From Profundicola sp964553105 (GTDB lineage Bacteria > Bacteroidota > Bacteroidia > Flavobacteriales > Weeksellaceae), in the NCBI GenBank assembly GCA_964553105.1, contig CAZKJO010000029.1, positions 1 to 33,466 of the forward strand: a stretch of DNA of 33,466 bases, written 5' to 3'. Position numbers and translations under genes: made by a program. The notes below the pieces were generated by a model. It did not search any database. It was not told the DNA's origin and saw nothing but the letters and a program-made list of their open reading frames with translations. This document shows positions 15,768 to 25,435 of this stretch, in pieces (the stretch's first letter is position 1; each line of letters starts with the position of its first letter).

Positions 15768-17404
15768 TTATTTTAAGGATTTAGATGGTATAAATTTAAA
15801 CATTAATAAGAGTAATATGGTAATTACCGCTCCTGTAAATATAGTTAAGAAACCAATATTAAATCCATAGGTTGCATTGAGGTAACTATTCATAAAATAG
15901 GCAATTACAGGTGTGGCCAAGCAAGCAACTGGAACACTCCAGTCATTTAATTTTATTTTGGTGAAAATCCCCAATAAAAATAAGCCCAATAGTGGGGAAT
16001 AAGTATATCCGGCTAATCCAAAAATTAAATCAAAAACATTATCTCCAGAGTTTTGGAAGGCTAAAATGATTAAAAGCATCACCAAACTAAATCCAATGTG
16101 GGTAATAGTTTTTAATTGAGTAGGATTTTTCCTTTTTTCAATTCCCAAGAAATCATAACAGAATGAGGTGGTTAGTGCGGTTAGTGCTGAGTCTACACTT
16201 GAGAAAGCAGCAGCTGCTGTGCCTAATACAAACATAATAGATGCAAAAATTCCAAAATGATTTAAAGTTAAATATGGTAGAACTTTATCAGTCGCAATAG
16301 CTGTAACCATTTCTCCGTTTTGCTCGAATGTTTTAGTAGGNNNNNNNNNNNNNNNNNNNNNNNNNNNNNNNNNNNNNNNNNNNNNNNNNNNNNNNNNNNN
16401 NNNNNNNNNNNNNNNNNNNNNNNNNNNNNNNNNNNNNNNNTATCAGTCGCAATAGCTGTAACCATTTCTCCGTTTTGCTCGAATGTTTTAGTAGGCAGTT
16501 CGATGCCGTTTACATCTGCAAAAAGAAATAACATCATTCCTAAGAATAAGAATAAAATTTGAGCGATTCCAACCGAAAAACTGAATACAAACGTATTTTT
16601 TTGAGCTTCTCTAACGTTTTTACAAGTCAAACTTTTTTGCATCATATTCTGATCTAATCCCATCATGGCCATAGCGATTAGAATTCCTGCGATAAATTGT
16701 TTCCAAAAATAGGTGCCTGATTTAACATCGCCGTCGTACCACTTCCAATAACCTTTTTGGGTGCCTAAATCTACAATTTCTCCAAATCCAAGTTGCATTT
16801 TAGAAAATATAACCCAAACAATAGATAAAGCAGCTAATAACAAAAAGGTAGTTTGTAACAAATCTGTCCAAACAATAGTTTTGATACCTGCCTTAAAGGT
16901 GTATAAAAAAATTAAAATTAAAAACAACACAGCTAACCACCACATATGCGAATTATCTAAATCAAATAAAACTTGTAAGATCTTAATGGCCAATAACATC
17001 CTTAAACCTGCTCCAAATGACTGAGAAACTAAGAAAAAAAAGGATCCAGTTTTATAGGAAAACCATCCAAAACGATTCTCTAAATAAGCATAGATAGATA
17101 CGAGTTTGAGTTTATAATAGAGCGGAATCAATACAAAAGTAATGAAGAGATATCCCACCATATTCCCAACGAAAAATTGTGCAGCAAAAAATCCTTTGGT
17201 TTGAACACTCCCCGGGATAGAAACAAAAGTTACTGCGGATAGGGCAGCACCAATCATTCCATAAGAAACAACCAACCAAGGAGATTGATTATTCCCAGTG
17301 AAGAAGGAAGCTTTGTCTGATTTTCGACCGGTTAAATATGCAATGATTAATAAAACACAAAAATATCCTGCAATTAGTAATGCAATGGAGGTGGGTGTTA
17401 ACAT
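15768..17404 (-). CDS. Sodium:solute symporter (SLC5/SSS family), interrupted by an assembly gap
   Basis: An inner-membrane Na+-coupled transporter of the SSS family with many membrane helices. The N-terminal part (17404 to 16441) starts with STSIALLIAGYFCVLL-like helix 1 and carries the typical YGMIGAALSAVTFVSIPG region. The C-terminal part (16285 to 15768) carries GTAAAAFSSVDSALTALTTSF, where the family has its sodium-site helix. The N gap at 16341-16440, together with the duplicated 55-base flank, breaks the frame. Removing the gap and one copy leaves 1482 bases, an intact frame of 493 residues, the normal family length. The substrate is unknown. A TATATTTG box lies on the minus strand at 17421-17428. 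Confidence 0.88.
16286..16495. other. Scaffold gap (100 N) flanked by an identical 55-base overlap
   Basis: Bases 16286-16340 and 16441-16495 are identical over 55 bases and flank 100 N (16341-16440). This is the signature of two contig ends sharing one k-mer that were scaffolded without being merged. It is not a biological repeat. Confidence 0.93.
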
Positions 17405-17420
17405 AAAATTGAATTAGATT

Positions 17421-17428
17421 CAAATATA
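17421..17428 (-). promoter_or_regulatory. -7 box of the sodium:solute symporter
   Basis: Minus-strand TATATTTG, an exact TAnnTTTG match, 16 bases upstream of the ATG at 17404. No clear -33 TTG. Confidence 0.5.
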
Positions 17429-17494
17429 AAAATATTATCGGTTCTAGATTCAGCGAATAAGTTTATAAAATCCAGCCGTTGGGTATAATTTAAT

Positions 17495-17528
17495 TTTGCA
17501 ATAGAAATACAAACATTCTTTATCTTTG
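17495..17528 (+). promoter_or_regulatory. Promoter of recR
   Basis: TTTG at 17495-17498, a 22-base spacer, then TATCTTTG at 17521-17528. The box contains the in-frame TTG at 17526, so that TTG cannot be the start and ATG 17535 is chosen. The mRNA would start almost at the ATG. Confidence 0.65.
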
Positions 17529-17534
17529 TCTACT

Positions 17535-18146
17535 ATGCAATATCCTAGCAGAATTTTAGAAAAAGCCGTTGACGAAATCTCACAACTTCCGGGAATTGGA
17601 AAGCGTACAGCTTTGCGTTTGGCTTTGCAAATGCTCAAAAAACCAACTTCTCAAACGGAAAATCTTGCCAAGTCTTTGGTGAGTTTGGTGAATGATATTA
17701 AATATTGTAAAAAGTGTCATGCTATATGTGATAGTGAGTTATGTGATGTTTGTAGCAACCCGATGCGTAGTCACGATATCATTTGCGTAGTGGAGGATAT
17801 TCGAGATGTAATGGCCATTGAAAATACCAGTCAGTACAAAGGTGTTTACCATGTTTTGGGAGGGAAAATTTCTCCCATGGATGGTATTGGACCACAGCAA
17901 CTAAAAATAGATTCTTTGGTAAAACGTGCAGCAGATGCTAAAGAGATTATTTTAGCGCTAAGTAGCACTATGGAAGGTGATACAACTATGTTTTACTTGT
18001 ATAAAGTCTTAAAAGACACAGAGATTACTCTTACCACAATCGCCAGGGGAATCGGTATTGGAGATGAATTAGAGTATACAGATGAGGTGACTTTGGTTCA
18101 GTCTATTCAACGTAGAGTTCCTTACGCAGCTTCTTTATCTAATTAA
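17535..18146 (+). CDS. recR: Recombination mediator protein RecR
   Basis: 203 residues from ATG 17535. The helix-hairpin-helix LPGIGKRTALRLALQ is at about 18-32. The zinc finger uses Cys58, Cys61, Cys70 and Cys73. The Toprim domain begins at IICVVEDIRDVMAIE (about 83), with HVLGGKISPMDGIGP following, and the C terminus RRVPYA is typical. With RecO, RecR loads RecA on SSB-coated single-stranded DNA at gaps. Its stop codon is directly followed, without any gap, by the ATG of a glycosyltransferase. Confidence 0.96.
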   Translation: MQYPSRILEKAVDEISQLPGIGKRTALRLALQMLKKPTSQTENLAKSLVSLVNDIKYCKKCHAICDSELCDVCSNPMRSHDIICVVEDIRDVMAIENTSQYKGVYHVLGGKISPMDGIGPQQLKIDSLVKRAADAKEIILALSSTMEGDTTMFYLYKVLKDTEITLTTIARGIGIGDELEYTDEVTLVQSIQRRVPYAASLSN

Positions 18147-19132
18147 ATGAAACTTTCCGTTATTATCGTTAGTTACAATGCGATGGATTTTTTGGTGAAA
18201 TGCTTGGATTCGCTCCAAAAACATTTACCGGAAAATTCAGAAGTGATTGTTTTCGATAATAATTCACCCGATCGAGAAATTGAAAGTATATCCAAGGATT
18301 ATTCTTCAGTGCGTTTTATTTTAAATCCAGAAAACCTTGGATTTGGTAGAGCTAATAATAGAGCAGTAAATCAAGCAAAAGGAGAATGGATTTTAATCTT
18401 AAATCCCGATACGATTATTTATGAAGATTTTTTTCCTGCTTTATTGAATTATGCAAATTCTGTTGAAAATTTAGGAGCGATTGGAGTGCGAATGCTAGAT
18501 GGTAATGGAGATTTTTTACCAGAAAGTAAACGAAATATACCCTCACCTTATGCTTCTTTTTCTAAGTTGTTTTCTTGGTTCAATGGATTAGGTAAGTCTT
18601 ATTACAACGAGGAACTTCAGCCAAATGATAATGGAAAAGTTGAGATTTTATCGGGAGCATGTATGTTTATGAAAAAACAAGTTTATGAGGAAGTTGGCGG
18701 TTTCGATGNNNNNNNNNNNNNNNNNNNNNNNNNNNNNNNNNNNNNNNNNNNNNNNNNNNNNNNNNNNNNNNNNNNNNNNNNNNNNNNNNNNNNNNNNNNN
18801 NNNNNNNNGGAGCATGTATGTTTATGAAAAAACAAGTTTATGAGGAAGTTGGCGGTTTCGATGAGCAATATTTTATGTATGGCGAAGACATCGATTTAAG
18901 CTTTAGCTTACTCAATTTAGGATATCAAAATTATTATTTAGGCGAAGTTTATATCACACATTTTAAAGGTGAAAGCACCGTAAAAGATGAAAAATATCTC
19001 AAAAACTTTTACGGTGCCATGGAAATTTTCATCGAAAAATATCACAAGCCAAAGAATCCATTCTTATACTATACCATGCGTGCTGGTTTGAAGTTCAAAC
19101 ATAAAATGGAAAAGCTTAAATTAAAAAAATAG
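18147..19132 (+). CDS. GT2 family glycosyltransferase (rhamnosyltransferase-like), interrupted by an assembly gap
   Basis: A soluble or peripheral GT-A enzyme: LSVIIVSYNAMDFLVKCLDSL at the N terminus, FDNNSPD near residue 37, NLGFGRANNRA near 70, LNPDTII near 90 and, after the gap, MYGEDIDLSF, the acceptor-side acidic motif. The layout fits dTDP-rhamnose-type transferases of surface polysaccharide synthesis; the sugar is inferred only. The N gap at 18709-18808 with its duplicated 55-base flank breaks the frame. Collapsing it gives 831 bases, an intact 276-residue protein. The ATG abuts the recR stop codon, so it is probably cotranscribed with recR. Confidence 0.87.
18654..18863. other. Scaffold gap (100 N) flanked by an identical 55-base overlap
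   Basis: Bases 18654-18708 and 18809-18863 are identical over 55 bases around 100 N (18709-18808). The overlap has the same length as at the other gap, pointing to an assembler k-mer of 55. Confidence 0.93.
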
Positions 19133-19172
19133 CTTTCTCGATGCTTCAATCTAATTTAAACTTTCGATTTAA

Positions 19173-20711
19173 TTAAGAGCTACAACTCAACATACTACAG
19201 CCCGGTTGATTGTCTGCCCAACTTGGTCTTTTCGCTTGAAGCTCAGGAAAACGATTTTCGTAAGGTGTTTTGAGTGCTTCGTTTAGTTTATTAAATATAG
19301 CATAATCACCTTGTTCAGCCGCCTCAATAGCTTCAAACAATTGATAATTCCTAAGAATAAATTGTGGGTTTGAACGCTTCATTTTTTCTAAACTTTCTGC
19401 TTTGCTAATTTCATTAGAGGCAATTCGCATTTTATATAATTCTACAAAATCCTCTAAACGTTCTTGTTGTTCGACTGAGATTTCTTCATAACAAAATTTT
19501 TTAGCGTCAAGTTCATCTTGTTCACTATATAGATTCATGAGCTCCACAAAAAATAAAGTATAATCCGGCTTTAAATCAATCATTAGCTTTTGCCAAGAAT
19601 GCAAGAATACTTTGTCGGTTTCTCTTAACTTATCTAAACCTAGTTTTTCTCCCATCATCGTATCAAAGGCTTTCCAGAATTGATCTTCAAAAGATTCTAA
19701 GACCTCTTGTAGCGGCTCAATATCCTCAATAAGTGGATACAAAGCATTACCAAACGCGCTCAAATTCCATAAAGCAATATTGGCTTGTTGACCAAAAGCA
19801 TATCTTCTGCCAGGTAAATCAGTGGTATTAGAAGTGAATTTTAAATCATATTCTTCTAGCATTGCATAAGGTCCATAATCGATGCTCAATCCTAAAATCG
19901 ACATATTGTCAGTATTCATTACTCCATGAACAAAGCCCACGCGATACCACTCAACAATCATTTTAATACTAAGGTTTTTAACTTCATTAAAAAATTCAAT
20001 GTATTTTTCTTTACCTTCTGACTTAATTTCAGGAAAATAACGCTCAATACTCCAATCGGCTAAATTTTTAAGTTCTTCAATATTGTCTCGTGCAGATAAT
20101 AATTCAAAATGGCCAAAACGAAGAAAACTCTCTGCGGCACGAACCATAACAGCGCCAGGCTCATAAGCTGCATTGCCATTATATAAAATATCACGCATAA
20201 CTTTTTCTCCCGACAACGAAAGACTCAACGCTCGTGTGGTGGGTATATTTAAATAAAACATAGCTTCGCTCATTAAATATTCACGGATGCTAGATCGCAA
20301 AACAGCTCTACCATCAGCATGACGAGCATAAGGCGTAGCTCCAGCACCTTTCCACTGAAGTTCCCAAACTTTATTGTTTTTATCTTTTAGTTCCCCAAAA
20401 TATATCGCTCGACCATCTCCCAATTGTCCGGCCCAATTTCCAAATTGATGTCCTGCGTATGCCGTAGCATAAGTCAAGAAATCCTCATCTACATTTGAAT
20501 TTAATAAATCTATATCTTCCTTAGAAAGTGGAAGTTTAAAACCTAAATTTTCTAATAACTCATCATTGCTCGCTATCAGTTCTGCCTTAGGAAAACCAAT
20601 AGGATGCACCAAAGCATATAATACACCTGGTGTTTGTCGTTGCATCGGATTCCAGCTTTCGTCGCCTGGAAATTTTTCAACAAACGGATATTTAAAATGA
20701 TTTAATTTCAT
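19173..20711 (-). CDS. selO: Protein adenylyltransferase SelO (YdiU family)
   Basis: 512 residues, the normal size for this pseudokinase family. Visible motifs are QLGDGRAIYFGE, the ATP-binding QWKGAGATPYARHADGRAVLRSSIREYL region (about 117-144), GVMNTDNMSI with FIDYGPYA-like metal residues, and the C-terminal DNQPGCSMLSCSS. SelO transfers AMP to Ser/Thr/Tyr of redox-related proteins; in some organisms the C-terminal cysteine position is selenocysteine, while here it is Cys in SCSS. Predicted cytoplasmic. It is transcribed divergently from a beta-barrel gene, with 53 bases between the two starts. Confidence 0.93.
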   Translation of the reverse strand: MKLNHFKYPFVEKFPGDESWNPMQRQTPGVLYALVHPIGFPKAELIASNDELLENLGFKLPLSKEDIDLLNSNVDEDFLTYATAYAGHQFGNWAGQLGDGRAIYFGELKDKNNKVWELQWKGAGATPYARHADGRAVLRSSIREYLMSEAMFYLNIPTTRALSLSLSGEKVMRDILYNGNAAYEPGAVMVRAAESFLRFGHFELLSARDNIEELKNLADWSIERYFPEIKSEGKEKYIEFFNEVKNLSIKMIVEWYRVGFVHGVMNTDNMSILGLSIDYGPYAMLEEYDLKFTSNTTDLPGRRYAFGQQANIALWNLSAFGNALYPLIEDIEPLQEVLESFEDQFWKAFDTMMGEKLGLDKLRETDKVFLHSWQKLMIDLKPDYTLFFVELMNLYSEQDELDAKKFCYEEISVEQQERLEDFVELYKMRIASNEISKAESLEKMKRSNPQFILRNYQLFEAIEAAEQGDYAIFNKLNEALKTPYENRFPELQAKRPSWADNQPGCSMLSCSS

Positions 20712-20764
20712 AATTCACTAAAATTATCAATTATAATTTATAAAATTGTATCAAATAGATTTCT

Positions 20765-21451
20765 ATGAAAAAATTAACAATCTTACTTGCTTTAATTTGC
20801 ACGAGTTTAATTTCTGCACAATCTAGTGAAATGGTAGTTATTCAAGAAGCTGAACAAGTTAGTCCTTGGAATTTTGGTTTAAAAGCAGGCATAAATCTTG
20901 CCAATTTAAGCGGTTCTTACTTAGACCTTGATTATGTGAAAGAATCGAATGGATTTGTTGGTTTTCATGGTGGGGCATGGGCTAATTATGCACTGAGCAA
21001 TAAATCATCTGTCCAATTTGAACTTTTGGGATCTTTACAAGGTGGAGATATTGAATATGAATTATCTTATGCTGGACAAGCTATCAAGCCAACTGGAAAA
21101 GTTCGTATGCCTTATATTTTGATACCTATTATGTATCAATACAAACCGGTGGAAAAACTTCATTTAGAGCTTGGACCTCAATTAAATTATTTACCGAAAA
21201 TTAATCTTAAGACTTATATAGACGGTGAGAGAATTAATGACGAAACGGTTGAAAACTTAGTAAATAATAGATTGAAAAATGCTAGAAGTATAGATGTTGG
21301 TTTAAACATTGGTGCTGGCTACGAATTTATTCAAGATTGGAGTGTTTATACAAGATACACCTATGGTTTACTAACAGTGGATGACCGTGATGAGAATCAA
21401 AGAGATTTAAAAAATCGAGTATTAGCATTTGGTGTTTCGTATAAATTTTAA
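20765..21451 (+). CDS. Outer-membrane beta-barrel protein (porin family)
   Basis: A 228-residue protein with a signal peptide (MKKLTILLALICTSLISAQ, cleavage after AQ). Alternating hydrophobic and polar strands typical of the small 8-10-strand outer-membrane barrels of Bacteroidota follow: WNFGLKAGINLANLSG near the start, PYILIPIMYQYKP and HLELGPQLNYLPK in the middle, and a terminal aromatic VSYKF. Probably a structural or adhesin-type barrel; no specific function can be given. It is paired with a paralogue nine bases downstream. TAAAATTG at 20741-20748 is a weak -7 candidate. Confidence 0.85.
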   Translation: MKKLTILLALICTSLISAQSSEMVVIQEAEQVSPWNFGLKAGINLANLSGSYLDLDYVKESNGFVGFHGGAWANYALSNKSSVQFELLGSLQGGDIEYELSYAGQAIKPTGKVRMPYILIPIMYQYKPVEKLHLELGPQLNYLPKINLKTYIDGERINDETVENLVNNRLKNARSIDVGLNIGAGYEFIQDWSVYTRYTYGLLTVDDRDENQRDLKNRVLAFGVSYKF

Positions 21452-21460
21452 TTGTAGAGA

Positions 21461-22126
21461 ATGAATTTTAAAAGACTTTTACTTCTTAGTTTAACTTTTA
21501 CTTTTTTTAATTTAACCAACGCACAAGAGAGCAAAATTAAAGATTCCAATTTTGGGATTAAACTTGGTGCTATCTCTTCAAAACTTTCTGGTGAGTCAAC
21601 CAAAGATGACGATGGCAGAGAAACTGATGTAAAATCAAGAATTGGATTTTATGTCGGTGGCTTTTATCATCACCAACTTAGCGATAAATTAAGCGTTCAA
21701 CCAGAATTATTATTTTCTTATCAAGGTGCGCGCATTGATATTAAACATTGGGAAGGTGTTCCTGTAACAGCAAGTAGTGATATCGATTTTCCTTATGTTT
21801 TGCTTCCTCTGATGTTGCAATATGAAGTCTTTGATAAATTCCACTTAGAATTAGGACCGCAGTTAGGTTATAATTTAGGTAAGTTTATTACGATTAAAGG
21901 TAAAGTGGTTCTCAATGGAGAAACTTTTATGTTAGAAGATAGGCTAGAGGATGTAGCTCGTTGGGATTTCTCGCTTTTAGCAGGTGCGGGGTATAGTTTT
22001 AATGAAAAAATTACAGCTAAATTTAGATTTGCACAAGGTTTAAATTCTTTAGATCAAAGAGATCGCGATGCTTTTACCTTATATAACCAAGTCTTTTCTC
22101 TAGGTGTAGAATATAATTTTAAATAG
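21461..22126 (+). CDS. Outer-membrane beta-barrel protein, paralogue of the preceding gene
   Basis: A 221-residue protein with a signal peptide ending in TNAQE and the same barrel pattern as its upstream neighbour. NFGIKLGAISSKLSG, then PYVLLPLMLQYEV and HLELGPQLGYNLGK, are close matches to the neighbour's segments, and the chain ends in a GVEYNFK strand. The tandem arrangement suggests duplication followed by divergence. It shares an operon with the upstream gene. Its last eight bases overlap the 3' end of the convergent RNA methyltransferase gene. Confidence 0.85.
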   Translation: MNFKRLLLLSLTFTFFNLTNAQESKIKDSNFGIKLGAISSKLSGESTKDDDGRETDVKSRIGFYVGGFYHHQLSDKLSVQPELLFSYQGARIDIKHWEGVPVTASSDIDFPYVLLPLMLQYEVFDKFHLELGPQLGYNLGKFITIKGKVVLNGETFMLEDRLEDVARWDFSLLAGAGYSFNEKITAKFRFAQGLNSLDQRDRDAFTLYNQVFSLGVEYNFK

Positions 22127-22850
22127 TTAGTTTTTGTCTGAAGATTTCACTTGAAATCATAGCCGAAGCTACAGCTACGTTCAGGCTTTCGGTTGGACGG
22201 TTGGTTTCTTGCGGAACACTAATTCTTTGGGTGCAAAGTTTTTCGATTTGAGCGGAGATTCCGTTCGATTCATTTCCCATAACAATTAGGCCTGGATTAG
22301 TGAGATTTGTTGAATAAATACTATCACCTTCCATAAAAGTTCCATAAATCTCACAATCTAGCTCCTTAAAATAGGATTCAAAATCTACATAATGTACTTG
22401 AATTCTTCCTAAAGAACCCATGCATGCTTGAACAACTTTTGGATTATAAACTTCTACGGTATCCAAATTACAGAAAACATGCTCCATTCCAAACCAATCG
22501 GCGATTCTAATAATCGTTCCTAAATTTCCTGGATCTTGTACATTATCTAAGGCAAAATAACTCTTATTAATTTGCGTAGGTAAATCATATGATTTCTGCT
22601 CAAAAACAGCTAAAATTTCTGGCGGTGTTCTCAAGTTACTCATCTGCTTAAACTCTGCGCTGCTAGCTATTTCTGCCTGTGGATACATTTCTTTGTAATC
22701 CGAGCTTACAAAAAGATGAATTAATTTAAAATCACTGGCAAGAAATTCATCGGTTGACTTTCTACCTTCCACAACAAATAAACCTAGTTCTTTTCGGTAT
22801 TTTTTTTGTTGCAATCGCTTGACTAGTTTGAGAGTTGCTTTTGTTAGCAT
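22119..22850 (-). CDS. TrmH/SpoU-family RNA 2'-O-methyltransferase
   Basis: A 243-residue SPOUT methyltransferase. It has an N-terminal substrate-binding part (VKRLQQKKYRKELGLFVVEG, about 9-28) and a C-terminal knotted SAM domain. The three SpoU motifs are LDNVQDPGNLGTIIRIADWFG, LIVMGNESNGIS and ISVPQETNRPTESLNVAVASAM. It methylates ribose in rRNA or tRNA; the exact site cannot be told. It is divergent from tamL, and the tamL -7 box overlaps this gene's start codon. A minus-strand TATATTTG at 22890-22897, inside tamL, is its likely promoter. Confidence 0.9.
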   Translation of the reverse strand: MLTKATLKLVKRLQQKKYRKELGLFVVEGRKSTDEFLASDFKLIHLFVSSDYKEMYPQAEIASSAEFKQMSNLRTPPEILAVFEQKSYDLPTQINKSYFALDNVQDPGNLGTIIRIADWFGMEHVFCNLDTVEVYNPKVVQACMGSLGRIQVHYVDFESYFKELDCEIYGTFMEGDSIYSTNLTNPGLIVMGNESNGISAQIEKLCTQRISVPQETNRPTESLNVAVASAMISSEIFRQKLTI

Positions 22851-22857
22851 ATATTTG
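22827..22857 (+). promoter_or_regulatory. Promoter of tamL
   Basis: TTTG (22827-22830), a 19-base spacer, then TATATTTG (22850-22857), 16 bases before the tamL ATG. It lies largely within the divergent methyltransferase gene, and its -7 box covers that gene's start-codon edge. Confidence 0.7.
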
Positions 22858-22873
22858 TTACGCAGTTAAATTT

Positions 22874-25435
22874 ATGAAGAAGACTTTTTCAAATATATTA
22901 TACTTAATTGGAATTTCCTTTCTCATCACGGCTTGTGATGTAACGAAAAAAATTCCTGAAGGTGAATTTTACTTAAAATCAAACGATTACGAATTTGTAG
23001 ACGAATCTCCATTTTCTGATGAATTAGAGGATTATGTAAGTCAAAAACCGAATAAACGCTTGTTTGGATTATTACCCATGAAAGATTGGGCCTATAATCG
23101 CGTACCGGCTAAGTATGATTCGGTATTCATGGATTACTATACTTTCTCCAATTTAGATAGAGATCAAAAATTGCTGGATAGTTTGTTTTTGCACTATGGC
23201 TTAGAAGAAAATGTAGGAGATAGCAAATGGTTGACCAGATTGATTTATAGAGCTGGAGCTAAGCCTGTAACTTTAGATACAGCTAATTCGCATAAATCGG
23301 CAAATGAATTAGAAGAGTTTTATTTTGAAAGAGGATATTTTGATGCTCAAGTTGAACCGACTTTCGATGTAGATTCGGCGGCACAAAAGGCAAGAGTTAC
23401 TTATAACGTTGAGGTGAAAGAGCCTTCTAAAGTGGTAGATTATAATCAAGTGATTACCGATTCTAATTTAGAAAGTCTTTATGCTCAAAACATGGAGGAG
23501 AATAAAATTACGTTAAATGAAAGGTTTGATGTAAGAAACTTCGAGAAAGAGCGTGATCGTTTAACTAAGATTTTTAAAAATAATGGATATTTCCAATTCA
23601 ATGAATTCGGAAATGAGTTGATTTTTAAGATAGACTCAACTGACGATAAGCAATTGGCAGCTACCTTAAAAATAGCCAAACCAGAAAGTGATACCATTCA
23701 AGATTTTACGCAATATTATTTTGGTGATATCAATGTATATGTGGATTATAAAGACGAAGAAACCAAGAAAGACTTCGAGAGAGAGCATGGAGGATATAAT
23801 CTTTATAATTACCATGAATTTAGGCTTAAACCACGTGTTTATACAGATGCGATTACTATAAACACCAATGACATGTATCGTTATGATGATGTTATGCGAA
23901 CACGCCAACTTATTTTAGATAGAGAGAACTTCTCTTTAACATCCTTGAAAGTTGAAAGAAATTTTGAAAACCCATTGGATAGTTTATTGACCACAAGTAT
24001 AATTCTTAGACCTAAACCAAAATATGATTTAGAACTCTCTTTTGAAGGTATGTATTCTCAATTTTTAAATTTTGGAATTTCTCCAGGGCTTAGATTGTTG
24101 ACCAGAAACGTCTTTAGAGGAGGAGAGAATTTGGAGTTTAATTTAAGAGGAACTGTTGGAACCGTAAACACTTCTGAATCTCAGAATGAACTGTTCAATG
24201 CATATGAGCTATCTTTTGAAACAAAACTGAATTTCCCTAGATGGGTTTTACCTTTTAATACCGAAGGATTAGTTCCTAAAGCATGGAATCCTAAATCAGC
24301 AATTAGTTTAGGATTATCTGGGCAAAAAAATATTGGCTTAGGAAGTAGAAATTACTCTTCTATTATGGACTATACGTGGACGCCGGGTATGAACAGTCAT
24401 AATTTTGAGTTGTTAAATTTCCAGTACATTAAAAACACCGAAAAGGATAAGTATTATAAAATATTTACGGTAGATAACGAGATTAAAAACCAAGCTTTTG
24501 ATGCTTATTTTAATTTTAAACCATTTTATCAAGCTTTATATGAAAATGGCGAAATCACCTCCAATGAATTAGAATTGTTAATTTATGGGGATGAAGATTT
24601 TGTAAGTAATCTGCCGGTAAATAACTATGATTTCGAAGATTTCACCGACTTCCGAAATGTTATTTTCAGAAAGAATAGTATTATCCAAGACGTCTTAATT
24701 CAATCTTTTGCTCATTCTTATACCTACAACGAAACGACCAGACAGGATAAGAAGCATCCATGGTTTATTAGTAGTAAAGTAGAGGTGGCTGGTGCATTGA
24801 TGAGGTTAATCGATGAAACTATTGGATTCAACCAAGAAGAAGGTTTCTTTGGCGACTCTAGATCTGTTTTGGGCGGCGTTCCTTACTCAGAGTTTGTTCG
24901 CTTAGATTTAGATGTTAGAAAAACATTTGACTTGAGTTCTAAAACCCAATTAGCCCTCAGAAGTTTCACGGGAGTTGCAATTCCTTATGGTAATTTGGAG
25001 GTTTTACCCTTCAGTAAATCTTATTTCGGTGGTGGATCCAATGACGTCAGAGCTTGGCAAGCTTATGAACTATCGCCTTCACCCTTGAGACCAAATGACG
25101 ATGGAACTTACATCGATCAAATGAAAATCACCCTGAATGCCGAATATCGTTTTCCCATTTATGGGATGATCAATGGAGCTTTCTTTGTAGATGCTGGTAA
25201 CATTTGGAGCCTAAACAATGACAATCAAAAAACATTATTCAAGTTTGATCGATTCCTAAAACAAATGGGAGTAGGCTCCGGAGTTGGTATTAGGTTTGAC
25301 CTAACCTTTGTCGTAGCCCGTTTAGATTTTGCCTACAAAATACACGATCCGGCCTACTCAGATGGAGAAAGATGGTTCAATAATATAAAAATATTGAGAC
25401 CACAGCTTCAATTCGGAATCAATTATCCATTCTAA
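22874..25435 (+). CDS. tamL: Translocation and assembly module lipoprotein TamL (BamA/TamA-type)
   Basis: 853 residues from ATG 22874. A lipoprotein signal with lipobox ITAC (Cys21) is followed by POTRA-like repeats (about 110-380) and a C-terminal Omp85 beta-barrel (about 400-853). The GGSNDVRAWQ loop near residue 725 corresponds to the conserved VRGF-type motif of the barrel lock. The lipidated N terminus is the Bacteroidota TamL version of TamA, which with TamB assists outer-membrane biogenesis. The upstream in-frame TTG (22835) is rejected because it would spoil the signal peptide. No tamB is present in the window. It ends four bases into the convergent trmB gene. Confidence 0.9.
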   Translation: MKKTFSNILYLIGISFLITACDVTKKIPEGEFYLKSNDYEFVDESPFSDELEDYVSQKPNKRLFGLLPMKDWAYNRVPAKYDSVFMDYYTFSNLDRDQKLLDSLFLHYGLEENVGDSKWLTRLIYRAGAKPVTLDTANSHKSANELEEFYFERGYFDAQVEPTFDVDSAAQKARVTYNVEVKEPSKVVDYNQVITDSNLESLYAQNMEENKITLNERFDVRNFEKERDRLTKIFKNNGYFQFNEFGNELIFKIDSTDDKQLAATLKIAKPESDTIQDFTQYYFGDINVYVDYKDEETKKDFEREHGGYNLYNYHEFRLKPRVYTDAITINTNDMYRYDDVMRTRQLILDRENFSLTSLKVERNFENPLDSLLTTSIILRPKPKYDLELSFEGMYSQFLNFGISPGLRLLTRNVFRGGENLEFNLRGTVGTVNTSESQNELFNAYELSFETKLNFPRWVLPFNTEGLVPKAWNPKSAISLGLSGQKNIGLGSRNYSSIMDYTWTPGMNSHNFELLNFQYIKNTEKDKYYKIFTVDNEIKNQAFDAYFNFKPFYQALYENGEITSNELELLIYGDEDFVSNLPVNNYDFEDFTDFRNVIFRKNSIIQDVLIQSFAHSYTYNETTRQDKKHPWFISSKVEVAGALMRLIDETIGFNQEEGFFGDSRSVLGGVPYSEFVRLDLDVRKTFDLSSKTQLALRSFTGVAIPYGNLEVLPFSKSYFGGGSNDVRAWQAYELSPSPLRPNDDGTYIDQMKITLNAEYRFPIYGMINGAFFVDAGNIWSLNNDNQKTLFKFDRFLKQMGVGSGVGIRFDLTFVVARLDFAYKIHDPAYSDGERWFNNIKILRPQLQFGINYPF
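22890..22897 (-). promoter_or_regulatory. -7 box of the RNA methyltransferase gene, inside tamL
   Basis: Minus-strand TATATTTG, an exact consensus match, 39 bases upstream of the methyltransferase ATG and within the first codons of tamL. No clear -33 element. Confidence 0.45.

Noticed and set aside
16286..16495. Direct repeats flanking a gap could be a mobile-element insertion site with target duplication
   Set aside because: The copies are 55 bases, the same length as at the other gap, the gap is exactly 100 N, and collapsing restores the gene. This is an assembly join.
22835..22873. Longer tamL from TTG 22835
   Set aside because: It would start upstream of the -7 box and put extra residues in front of a clean lipoprotein signal.
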